A stretch of 64,000 bases of DNA, from contig NOWV01000025.1 in assembly GCA_003344405.1 (NCBI GenBank), positions 186,001 to 250,000 on the forward strand. The letters are read 5' to 3'. This document shows positions 24,701 through 36,600 of this stretch, piece after piece. The position numbers and the translations under genes are program-made. The first letter of the stretch is position 1. Every line of letters begins with the position of its first letter. Below the pieces are notes generated by a model that worked only from the letters and a program-made list of their open reading frames with translations, did not search any database and had not been told where the DNA came from. The DNA comes from Trichoplax sp. H2. Taxonomy: Eukaryota > Placozoa > Uniplacotomia > Trichoplacea.

Positions 24701-27700
24701 CAGCCATGCATAACATAGAATAGAGTCCAAGCTTCCAATGAAAAAATCGCGAGCTATAATTTGATAACATTAAATGTACTCGTTCAAATTATGTAGTACG
24801 TTACATATTCATATGCCATTACAAATTCAGGTATTTGTCAATCGTAAGCTGTTACAGATATGGCAACTATCAATTATAGCATTCTTTCATTAAAAACAGC
24901 TATTCTTTGGTATGGTAATGATGACAAAATGGTTAAAGACCACGCAATTATTAGCACTTTAAAAATAACTTAAGGCTTACCCAGGATCAAGAAAGCCCAT
25001 AATTTCGAATATAATTAGCTCGAACATTGTACAAGATAGAGCAAAGGTAACCGAGAATATAAATTGAACCATAACGTGACGAACCTAAGAAAAAACATTT
25101 TTAAATCTTGCGTTACAGTCCGAAACGTGTGAACAGACCTATCATTGGTTGTAGTATTTGAACACAGCAAAGTATATAAGATATTGTAAAAATTAATTTT
25201 ATTTATTACAGCCTTTGTCAATAGGATATGTTTGCTATATAGGCTGATCATAATGAATGGTAATTATATTTTTGTAATACTATTATTAATGTTTGCTTTT
25301 ATAAACGACTTTGTTAATTGGATAGATTGGTCATCGTTTAATTAATAGTGATGAAAGGTAATGATGTTCTGCCATGGCCTCAATATTGATTCATGCAATA
25401 TACGCTGAAATTCCAATCTCACCTCATAGTCTTTAAAGAGTCGTCGCATAAAGAATAACCAGCCAAATCCAAAGAAAAGAATCTAGAAGAAATAAGTTAT
25501 TGGTTTAGCTACCATTTTTTTATTTAATTGATTTTTGGTTAACTGTTGTTAATACTGTATACAGTAAGTATATCTAGCGCATTTCATTGATACAATTACT
25601 CGCACTACGTATATCTAGTACATGGCATTGATATGAATACTCATCATATTCAAACAAATACCCATTCCAAATTAATCATCGTAGTCTATCGAATGATAAA
25701 AGGACGATTAAAACAACATTCTGATATTGACATTAAGCAATTTTGTGTTAATTGTTATCATTGCTCTGTCTACAATATGGATATTGACATTTGTCCATAA
25801 TTCAGGCCTGCAATCGATTAGTTGTAGTACATCGGGATCTAGCATGACGATAAAAAAGCCTTATTTTTGACATTTAGATGTTTATTCATAATGCCGGTTG
25901 CGAATAGATTATTGTGTACATATTAGAGATTTCGATGTGCGATCATAATGAAAGTTGCGAATACATTTGACATCTTAATATCGGCCAGAATACTGATGAT
26001 ATTTCGATATTCGTTTATAATGCTGGTTGTGAATAGATTAGTCATGGTACTGTATGTCAGTATGGTGAATGATAGTTCAGGTCTACTTATTCGAGATTTA
26101 TTAGATGTGCGATTATAATGGCAGTTGCCAATAGATTGATCATCGTACCAGAATACTGAATGACTGTTAAGGTCTACTTTTTGGATACTTAGATATTCGT
26201 TTATCATGCCGGTTACGAATAAATTAGTCGTGGTACGACAAGTCAAAATGCTGAATGACTGTTAAGGTCTACTTTCTGGATATTTAGATATTCGTTTATC
26301 ATGCCGGTGATGAATAAATTAGTTATGGTACGACACGTCAGAATGCCGAATGGCAATCAAGATCTACATTTTTGGCATTTCGATATTCGTTTTGTAACAC
26401 CGGTTGCGAACAAATTAGCCATACTCGATATCAAAATACTGAATGACAATTACTTGCTGTATTTGAGATTCCAATGTTCGTTTATAACGGCGGTTGCGAA
26501 TAGATTAGTCATCATAATGTACGTATAGTAGAATCCTGGATGGCGAATAAGGTCTACAATTTTTGATATTTCGATATTTATTAATAACGCAAATTGAGAA
26601 TAAATTAGATGTAACATATCATAATACAGAGTGACAAGTAATGCATTCGATTGGATATTTACTTTTCTCTATTTTGCGTTAACTGTTGCTGTTATAAAGT
26701 AGATGATCACGCTTGTCAAAACAATCCGAGTTTGGCAGGATTCGTGTTCATGTGCAGTGGTATGGCAGGGATATTCGGTAACAGAATGAAGACCTTGGGC
26801 TTACTGCTCATATTTGGATATATCTACAGCACTCCTAATAGAGTGGTAGGATATCTCATTTTTACCTTGGCTGCAGTTGTTGTCGAGTATTGCGTTGTGT
26901 AGTCAATAGCCTAAGTAAAAGTAGAAACCGTCCAAGGACTCATTTCGGTCTATTTCAGTGCGTACTTTTACTCTCTTTTGAATGATGAAATCTGTTTATG
27001 AAATGGATTCAAGATTGATAGCAAGTATGGTATTATTCCATCTAGAATGGATTTGTTTCCATGCTCTACTTATACTCTATCGCTCTCATCGATGATGGAA
27101 GTCAGATAACTCGAATTAATATTTCTATCGATATTGGAATTGGGTAGCTATCATTCATTACCCAGTCTACACTATTTATAAAGATAAACATAAACTACAT
27201 GATTCCGTCTACAATGGACTATTTACAAGCGAATCAGACGATTGGCAAGATGATGAGAAGCGCATTTGAGTTGATTCATATTATGCTGACTGTTGATATT
27301 GGACGAGCAGAGATGATGGGTTAGAGTAGTGTAGCACTGAGTAGTTTATTATGCGGGATCGATGGATGCGTTGGAATCGAGTCTATCCTATGATTGAAAG
27401 ATGATGAAAGCACTTGAGATTTTAATTTGCAGACCAATGTCAATCTCTTGACTACAATGCATGATGACACTCATCAAGGAGAACAACGTTGTCATTTTAC
27501 CCATGTTTTGGTTTACCACGACGACAAAAGATGACAATTGTGATGGAAGACTAGAGAAGAATATCAAATTAATTCAATCCTTGCAGGAGATCACTGTACT
27601 TTGATATTCTACAGGACTTGCAAGAGCCATTCTATGGTATCAATGATATGCAAAGAAGGATATCGTCCAATTGATGGATGATGGAATCCATCATGCTAGG

Positions 27701-27907
27701 CAGCTATACGATGGATTGCAATGAGAGGGCTATCAGCATCTACCCTTTAAGCTGGGTGTTATTGCAATTGTTACCGATGATTACTCTCGTTCTTATTCTA
27801 ACCAAGTAGGACTAAGTAGAAATACAAGTTGAAACGAATAGAACAGGTTAAATGAACAATCTTACTTGGGATATAAACATGATGACGGAATCGGTGATGA
27901 AAGACAT
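21705..27907 (-). CDS. GPR89: Golgi pH regulator (GPHR/GPR89), complete
   Basis: Nineteen exons on the minus strand: 27866-27907, 25423-25482, 24981-25084, 24647-24753, 24251-24358, 23916-24036, 23712-23792, 23609-23632, 23391-23479, 23206-23294, 23005-23097, 22888-22927, 22731-22760, 22604-22629, 22414-22503, 22221-22286, 22015-22073, 21858-21930, 21705-21773. They join in phase to 456 aa (human 455). Diagnostic blocks: [130 protein letters not shown] is a multipass Golgi anion channel that supports lumenal acidification; the plant relatives GTG1/2 were proposed ABA receptors. The 14-codon first exon lies 2.4 kb upstream of exon 2, across a repeat-filled intron. The 24-30-bp exons are unusually small. 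Confidence 0.96.
25483..27865 (-). other. Intron 1 of GPHR, 2.4 kb, part minisatellite
   Basis: This is by far the longest intron of the gene; the others are mostly 80-500 bp. It separates the 14-codon first exon (ends CCAA|GTAAGA) from the first transmembrane exon (TTCTAG|ATT). The proximal part (25860-26640) is a ~92-bp tandem array, annotated separately. The distal part (26650-27860) has mixed sequence with the open frame 26651-26902, which matches no family I know. Confidence 0.8.
25860..26640. repeat. ~92-bp tandem array, about 9 copies, in GPHR intron 1
   Basis: The landmark GATATTCGTTTATAATGCCG followed by GTTGCGAATAAATTAG recurs with drift near 25877, 25935, 26010, 26102, 26193, 26287, 26382, 26475 and 26570. 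The spacer carries GTACGACA, then (A/C)TGAATGACTGTTAAGGTCTAC. The copies at 26193 and 26287 are the closest pair. Open frames at 25923-26246 and 26301-26528 run through the array and are artefacts of it. Confidence 0.88.
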
Positions 27908-29573
27908 GTTGAGTTGGGACGAGGGCTCCTTTAGCCAGCAATCTTCAACAGGAAATTTTCTCTTTTCTTAACAGATCGATGCCTTACTTCTCAATACAGC
28001 AAGCCACCTTGAAGTTGAGCATAAGACTACTCGTAGAAAGTGGAAAAAATTAAAGCAACTCGACTTGGTGTTGCCAATGGATTCTCCATCAACATGCTAA
28101 ACCGACCAGTTAGTGGATGGCCTCCAACAAAGGACCCAAGTGGACCGTGGTGGACCGTATCGACGGTATCGTACCGTCGTGACCGTATCCAGCTAGGGTA
28201 GAGCAGTGGACAGAGTGCGCATGCGGCAAGATGCGACTGACCGCTGATGGTTGACGACGTCAACTTGTGACGTAATGGTTGTGTTTGCAACCATCTCCAG
28301 TACTACTATTTGTGTGGACCGATTGGTTTATGGTCATTTCAACCAGACCGTATGCTTGTAATGGTACACTATACTGTCAAAAAAGTTCGAGACAGTCAAT
28401 CGTCCATAAACTACTAATAACGAGAACCAGCCAGGCTAATTAGGCCCATTAAGTTAATTTTGCTGGTTATTTTGGCATTTCTGCTCACTGCTTCTAGTTT
28501 TCTGTCTTTTAGTCGTTTCCTGACTGGACTGCACTGTCGATTGAGATGAGTATAGATGGGCTACTTGGTTCTCCTAGTAGTCCATCCATAATATGCATTC
28601 TGTTAGGAGTAACTGTACTGTCCATGAAGATGAGATTGCACACAATCATCAACTACTTGCTTCTCCTTGTAGTCGACGGTATAGCGTAATGTGTATTCTA
28701 CCCGTCATTTTCTATTGCAGAGGGGGTAAGCAATAATTTAAACAACTTTTGCTCTTCTCCTATGGTCTAATGGACATGAACGACGTTGAGTCCAGACATC
28801 ATGTGCCTGCTGCTGCTGGCCATTTTTACTACTATCCTGGACTTGTGCAGCGAACTGGCTCCTGCAACAAGTTGATTCTGCTGTCTGTACGCCCAGTCGT
28901 CCGTGCCACGCTACAGTGTACAGTATGTTCTTACACTGAAAAGTACTGCACGTGACAGTATACAGTACTGTACTGTATTGTACCGTACAGTGTACGGTGT
29001 AGAGTACAGGACAGAACAGCCCTAGTGTACTGTACACTGTAAAAGTGGCGAAAACTGCAATAGCATCTGCTGGCCTTTGCAGTGATTGCTAGCAATAATC
29101 TAGGACTTTCTTCCACTCAATCTCAAAATGATTCCAAAGCTAGTCCAACATTCCTAATGGAGATGGTCCATGGATGGAGGATAGCTACCGTTCAATAAAA
29201 AAAAGATTGACCAAATGACTCAGGAATGGATTGATTCCTTTGGATTATTTGCAAAGGAAAGACAGTAAGACGATCATCATCAGGGAAAAACCTTCATCTT
29301 GTTGCTCCATCTGCTTAAAGTCAATATTTTTCATGCTAAAGTCCCCTGCAAAAGGCAAGAAGAAAAAGCCTACTATACATTGAGCATATCTCAACAGGAA
29401 AGAGAAAGTACCATCAATATTATTTCATAAACAATAGCTTTCACTACAAATCATGATCGTTGTATAAACTGCTCAACGATAGCCTCAACGATTGAATAAA
29501 ATTCCATCATATAAGGAACCTTACCATTAGAACAGGAAAGAAAAAAATACCGTAGAAAGATTAACCATCAGCA
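27908..29573. promoter_or_regulatory. Divergent intergenic region between GPHR (-) and RASSF (+)
   Basis: The start codons diverge across 1.67 kb. The GPHR-proximal half (28100-28330) is GC-rich for this window and contains GACGTCAA (28256-28263) and the ATF/CREB-like TGACGTAA (28268-28275), plus repeated GACCGTATC/GTACCGTCG strings. Around 28915-29045 there is a dense cluster of GTAC-centred palindromes (e.g. TACAGTACTGTACTG, CAGTGTACGGTG, GTGTACTGTACACTG). No coding exon is recognised. Assignment as a shared promoter region rests on geometry and composition only. Confidence 0.45.
28915..29045. repeat. Cluster of GTAC-centred palindromes upstream of RASSF
   Basis: Within 130 bp there are overlapping self-complementary strings: CTACAGTGTACAGTATG, TATACAGTACTGTACTGTAT, GTACCGTACAGTGTACGG, GTGTACTGTACACTGTA. 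Related clusters occur at 57975-57995, 58255-58275, 58540-58570, 59260-59315 and 63895-63955. Confidence 0.8.
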
Positions 29574-30611
29574 ATGGATTGGTGCGATACTTGTTGTCAA
29601 TTCATTCTACCACAGGATCAAATTCAAAGTTTAGGCCGTTATTATCATCGAAATTGTTTCTATTGTGCTCAATGTCGACGCCAACTCCAAGCAGGAAAAC
29701 ATCTACAATTAAACCAACAATTATTTTGCAATCGTTGCTCTAGTTCTATCTTATTGCAGCAATATCATACCAGCAATGATCAAGACGAACAAGAGATAGA
29801 CGACGACAACAACCGTGGTGTTGTTCATTGTAATAACATCATCAATAGCAATCATTCTCACAATTGGCAGGATACATCAGAAAGAGAGAAAAATAATGCT
29901 TATCAAAAGCCGTCCTTAACCCAACAAAACCATAGTCAAATCGATTCCATCAAACAAAGAGTAGAAGAGTATAACATTTATTATGCTCAAAGTCATCATT
30001 TACATTTAACCATTCAAAAACAAAATGATAACATGATTGTCCATGGACTTTTAAAATTCTATTGGCATATCCAATTCCCAACACGTATACTAGATCAACA
30101 TACAACCCATCTTATTACTGATTTAATCGATGTCAATACATCAATTGACAACAACAATCTTGACTATCCTTCTTTCTTACCTCCAATCCATTCATTACAA
30201 CATATTCATATCTCATCGAATTTATCAACCGTCAATGTTATCGCTTTACTATTAGGCAAAAATAAAATTATTCATCATCATCAACATTATGGCCTTTTCC
30301 TAACTTATCATCATGGCTATACACGACAATTAAAAGAGGATGAATATCCACTCTTGGTACGTTTACAAGTTGGCCCTAGTGATGAAGTATGTAAAATTGT
30401 GCTGAAAGAAATGGCTCATGACGATCAACACAACAAATCGATATCGCAAGAAGCGGCTCAATTTATGTGCTTTTCATCCACAGAATTAGAAATTATCTTG
30501 AAACAATACCAAATTGAAGAACAGCGTGAGTCGGAGAAAATTCGTACCAAATATTCCAAGGAAAAAACCTTGATTGAAAACCAATTACAATCGATGCAAT
30601 GCAGCCTATAA
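29574..30611 (+). CDS. RASSF-family protein with N-terminal LIM domain (LIM-RA-SARAH), intronless
   Basis: A single open frame of 345 aa. Residues 4-55 form one LIM zinc-binding domain: CDTC at 4-7, HRNC with FYCAQC at 25-34, and FCNRC at 51-55. Residues ~145-270 match the Ras-association domain of RASSF proteins: STVNVIALLLGKNKI, then RQLKEDEYPLLVRLQVGPSD and CKIVLKE. The C-terminus (~295-342) is a charged helical SARAH segment (SSTELEIILKQYQIEEQRES), the module that pairs with Hippo/MST kinases. Drosophila RASSF has the same LIM-RA-SARAH order. RASSF proteins are Ras-GTP-linked scaffolds that modulate Hippo signalling, apoptosis and the cytoskeleton. Every other gene here has introns; a whole RASSF in one exon is odd and suggests retroposition or complete intron loss. 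The start is the first ATG, two residues before the first LIM cysteine. Confidence 0.93.
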   Translation: MDWCDTCCQFILPQDQIQSLGRYYHRNCFYCAQCRRQLQAGKHLQLNQQLFCNRCSSSILLQQYHTSNDQDEQEIDDDNNRGVVHCNNIINSNHSHNWQDTSEREKNNAYQKPSLTQQNHSQIDSIKQRVEEYNIYYAQSHHLHLTIQKQNDNMIVHGLLKFYWHIQFPTRILDQHTTHLITDLIDVNTSIDNNNLDYPSFLPPIHSLQHIHISSNLSTVNVIALLLGKNKIIHHHQHYGLFLTYHHGYTRQLKEDEYPLLVRLQVGPSDEVCKIVLKEMAHDDQHNKSISQEAAQFMCFSSTELEIILKQYQIEEQRESEKIRTKYSKEKTLIENQLQSMQCSL

Positions 30612-33600
30612 TATATAAAAAAATAGTACTGAAAAGTAAAATAACCTGGTCATCTTGATCGTGTTGTACTATCAATATTGGCTATAATACGCTTCCTTAA
30701 TTTGGTACTGAGGTTTTATTATTTAGAAAAAAGAGACTGCAGTTACATAAATGGATTATCTATTACACTATATTCTCGGAAAATGATTCAAGAAGAAAAA
30801 ATCTTGATTGAAAAATAGCTCTTTTCATACAATTCACTCTACAAGAAATAGAGACTATAATAAAATAACAAATTATCATTATATTATTATTATATTGTCA
30901 ATAGTGACCCTACTACGCTTCCACTATTCGATATAGAATTTTGATACTTGTGAAAAAAAGGACCGTAGTAAAGTAAAATAAAACTATCAGATCTTTCTTC
31001 GATATTATGATGTCCATATCATTCCTGGATACGTTATGCTTGACATCGTATTCCATTTCTCACTATTAAATGTCCTCTCTTATTGCTATGCAATAGTTTT
31101 CCTATTATACAAAAGATAAATCTTGAACTGTACTTATTGGACATTGACTATAAAAGTTATAAAAAACGCCATTATAGAATGCTTAACTTATACCGATAAT
31201 TTCATCATCTTCTAGCGACATAGTATCTTATTCTTGTGCAATACCATGTTACGAAAAATGCTTGTTTTCTTCTTGCAATAACTATTACTAAATATTAATA
31301 GTTAAACTGTGTCTATCTAGTGACTATCAATTAATTAATAAAAAAATATCTGCGGTTTTTTTTAATGTGAACATACTGTATTCATTTTGCTTTCAAAGTA
31401 GGTAACCGCTGTTTTAGGATACAAATTGGATAACCACAGCGATAATTGATTATATCTTAGGTTATTTTATTCATTTTATCTCATCAGTTAAAAAAGTGTT
31501 TGGTGAGAATGAATTAGAATCGTGTAAACATTTCCATAGACGGAATATTTTATCAATTATAAGATTTCAATGGCTCACAACCGGATAACTTCATAATACC
31601 TAACTTATATCCTTCTATGGATTTCTTTCTTATAAACAAAGTTAATTTATTGCTTGTAAATATGTACAGTGGCGTATGATATATTGATATTGTACGATAA
31701 TCGGCCGGTGATTTCAAGTCAATCATTGAATTACTGGAACAAATTTGATGCTCTTCATATCAAGATTTTAATGTACAGTGCTTAAATATTTTGTATATTT
31801 GCAAACATTCGTAGCTCAGTATTAGAGAACTCAAAGTAATCGACTAACTTTTAGTCTTGCATGCATTGTCTCAGGTTTATAAAACTCATTTTCATGTTAT
31901 AAAATGGTTTCGAATAAACTTTTTGAGCACTTTAGCCAATGGTACAATTTCTACGGTACTCACCTACCTCCGGTTTTTGGTAACTAAAAATAATACATTA
32001 AATAAAACCCTTGTTAGCGATGATCGGAAACCTTGACTGGTGAAGCCTAACTAACTGTACAGTACTCATACATATCGTAGTGGCAAGATGGACTATCAAC
32101 AGTCAATAACGCTGTAATTTTTCTGTATAGTTATAATCAACTAAATCCACCGGAAGGACCAACTTAAAATCTTACAGACTTTGAAATATGGATATGACCA
32201 TACTGAAAGTCTATTACTCAACGATATACCGAACTTGAAATGATTTAGCAACTCCATAGTTTAAATCGTACCACTGTAGTCAAATTATCCTCAGTCCATG
32301 ACTACTATTTCATTATTATCATGACCAATAATTAATTAATAGGGATACTACTATATTATTGATGTCATATTATTTTCGAGTTTGATCCCCTTTCAATTAA
32401 TTTTACTATTAGGAATGTCCTTAGAAGAAAACTAGTAAATGTTACAGATATGTTATAAAAACTAGTCGTTCAAACTAATTTATTGCTCATTGATTACTAC
32501 CGATATTAAGTCTTTTTATTATAGAGACAGTACAGATATTAATTGAATTGTTGAATACTACATGTTTTCAATCATCAATTCAAAATAGATAAATTGGAAA
32601 CATTTTGTTGATAAACATTGGCAATGAAATTCCAGTTTGGTGGACGGGCTTCAATTCTCAATCTTGCTATGATATTTGAAGAATCGAACAACTACAGTTT
32701 AATAGCTTAAATTATTTCTTCATTTTTTCGTTAAAATACTGACGTATAATACTGTACCATAAGTAAGCGTCCCTAATGCGCATACTAACAACAAGTTCAA
32801 GTAGATAATATCCTTATCAATATCTAGATCTACGAAATAGTGATATTGTACTTGACTAAATTATAATGAATAGACGATTTGACGATTCAATCGTCTCAGC
32901 AAAGATTTTATCTCTGCACGACCAATATAACAAGATTGAGGTAAAGCCGTAACATGAATATCTGCATAATATCGAGCCATTAATGTTATTACTATTTTAT
33001 TTTTGAATTCTATTAATTATGACAACTAGAGAAAAATTGATTTTCAGTCAATAGAATTTTTCCTCAATAATTTCACAACATAATATTATTTTTTTAAATA
33101 TTATTTAAGGGCAATATAGTTCTATTTTTATGATTTTTTATATGTATCCTAGATTATTTGGCAAGATCTGATTATTAAAATATGGAAAATATTGCCGATT
33201 ACCTCTTCATATCTTATCTTTTATCCTACCGTGTCTACAATATTATCCATTGTTAATTCATCAATTGATTACACTACTATAATTAATATTAGTCGTGCTG
33301 TTTTCATAATGGATAAAATTGATTCATTGCATTTACTCGTAATAAAACAATAATAATAACGTGCCAATCTCTGTATCTGGTAGTTTGCAGTTAATTTGTT
33401 TAAATTATACAATAATATTAGGATTTGGAAAATAATCCTCATCTTTCTTTACTGTCAAGAGTAAGTAAGTCTTCCTTGTGTTGGCTTATTTTTTACTACA
33501 CTAATGATTGTCTGTATGCTACATTTTAAAAACAAGAATAAAATAATCAAATGTAATGCAGTTAAAAATAATTGTTTATGTTCTGAAATACCATTTCGTA

Positions 33601-36600
33601 ATAAGGTTAGTAAATGGACCCAGCTTGCAGTAAATTGTTACATAGAACTCAGATATACAAGGGTTAATAAGAATAAAGATAATTGGAATAATTCTGAAGG
33701 ATAAGGACTAGCTTGGAAAAGTAGGGTTATTTCTTACCGAAATTATGTATTGATTGTTATCCTTGTACCGTTCATGAACATAGCCTAGATGAGACTACTT
33801 AAATTACCCTTTATTATTATTGGTAGTTAGACATCTAAGATTCCTAAACTAGACGATTAATATTACGATGTAAGTGATTACAGTGTAGATTAAAAATTCA
33901 ATTGCGTCAACGTCAAGATCTACAAAAGATTTGTATGATCATAGCAGCCTTAATAAGTATGCATAAAATCCTGCTAAAACACTTTCCGGATAATGTTACA
34001 TCATGTTAAAATCGATTTATAATATAATGTAGAATTTGACTATGAATTTGTAACCTAATATACAAGCATAGCAATTAGGATGGCAATATTTCACCTGACT
34101 AGCTAGAATGATTGGAATAAATGAGAATATAAATCCATTAAAATTTTACAAGGGGTCAAAAGCAAATTATTTAAACGGCAATTGCATATATTTTCACTAA
34201 GTATCGGTATCCTAACCAAATAATGCTAAAAATCTAAACTTAGATTGTTGTAAATATTTGAAGGAAAGTTTCAAGGCTACTTAAAATGTTTTGTCGTTAA
34301 ACGTAATTTTTTTCTGTAGTCCATATTAATCTTTTAAATTATAGGACGAGCAAGCCTAATTATTCAGAGTAGAGAAATTATCAAAGCATAAAAAATTAAC
34401 TACAGCGAATGAATTACGGAAAAATAACCCTAAAGAAGCCAAAATTGTCAGGTTCATATCTTGAATAGTATGGAGATTTCATTTTCTACATTGTCTTAAA
34501 AATTGTTTTATTTTATGTCACTACGACTTTCCTTCAGTCATTTGTTTTTTCACGATCCTAATAGGGAAGATTTTAATGGGCTTGAGTGAAGTGCATATCT
34601 ATCGTTACGTACATATCTCTATAGAATTAATAATAAATATATTCTTCAAATGCTGATAAAAATTTCAGGATTTCTTAGAAATAATAAATTAATCTTATAC
34701 AATTAAGTCAATTCTTAGCTTCGTGCATAATATGTTAAGTATTATTACAATAGCATGTACCTTATTAATGTTTAATTTACTAATAATGACTTTATGATTT
34801 CTAAGGATAAAGTTGAACTTATCCATTAAAGTATTATAAAAATTTTATGCTTCTAATAACAAGTCATTAAAGCTACAATCGAATTAGAGGTTTCGAGAAT
34901 TAGTCACGCCAATTTTCTATAACCTTATAGATGATACTCTTATATGATGATGATGCTGACTAAAATTATGAGAACTCGTACGGAATAAACACTTTAAATG
35001 CTTACTTAACGTTATAATATCTATTTTGAAAGGTATGAGTAAATTTTAATATTTTACCGACAGTGAATATCATACTGAAAGTTTAGAATATAAATTATTG
35101 AGAATTTGAGATATTCGATCATTCGGACTGTGAGCGAAACTTTAAGTGTATCAGCCATGTTATCTTTATCAATATTTCGTTACTTTTATTAATACTGCTA
35201 GTAAATTCAGTGCTAGTTCAAATTTAAAATCAATTAATTACGCCTTATCAGTCTTAAGTCATCTCATTGTTTGCAAGGCAGGAAAAAATAATGCAGATGT
35301 ATAACAAGTATAAAAGTTTTACTGATATTCAGAAGCTGATTATTTATATTTATGGTATCACGAATAAGATCTGAGTCTTCGCTTCATCTCCACTAAAGTT
35401 ACATAAGATATGATAATAACATATGTAACCCGTAAATATAGGTCATTAAATAATATTCTCTATATAAATTGCTCAGAAGATATCATTTGATATATACTGT
35501 ATAACTATGCAATTTTAAAAAATTAGTTTGCAAATAATTCATAAATAAATTTAATAACATTCTAATTAGAACGTATTATCTCTTATGTATATGAACGTGA
35601 CCGTATGCGAAATCGGTCATTTTGCAAACTGCCCTGTATATGGGTAGACACGCGTATATACTTGTATGTACATCTAATGGAATAATGTTCTAGAAATAAC
35701 AGTTTAGACAATATCATCTTTAGAAACATAAACTATTAAATTCATGAAAATAACTCGCAATTAGAATTGAAAACTATCTATATACTGATATGCGTCCGCA
35801 AAGATAAGTCAAAAGATGCTACATTCTACAAATAAATAATTAAGAATCAAAGGTCATTTTACTAATAAACACTTTATGATACATAAAATTATTTCTCAAC
35901 CATATAGATCAAGTGACAACGTACTCATATTGTTTAATGAATAAAAATCTTCGATTATGTCATCACTCAACCTTATATAATATTATAAGCATTTTATCGC
36001 AATGGTAGAGACTACATCATTACTAGGACCACAAATAAGTTATACATATCCGTGTGCATATAAGTGGTAGATGATCTACATAAATAAATAGGATAGAATA
36101 TGTCATTACTTTACTTGTGTAAAGCATATCGATCATCAAGCTGTTAATTGATGATATATATGCATACCTTATACGGTCAATGACCTATGGCAATTAAATT
36201 GCATAGATCCATCACTTTAACTTTGTATAGCTTATCATAATTATTCATCAAGCAGTTTATTTAAGATTTATAAAGCTCTGATACTTGAAACCATAAATGA
36301 GTTGTAAATATCCGTATACAGGTATATACGCGCATAAACATACGAGTATATCTTTACGGTAAATGATCGATATCTTAACCAATAAATTACGTAGAACATT
36401 CTATTGTTTGAATTGTATAATTCATGTCATCTATCAAGCTTTCAATTGAAAATACATATGTATGCAGTATACGATAAAGGACCTATGACGATTAAATTGC
36501 ATAGAATATTCCATCGTTTTTGATTCTACAATGCCTATCGTTCATCAAGTAGTTTATTGACAATTGATAAAATTGCATCATACCCTGGACCCTAAAGTAT

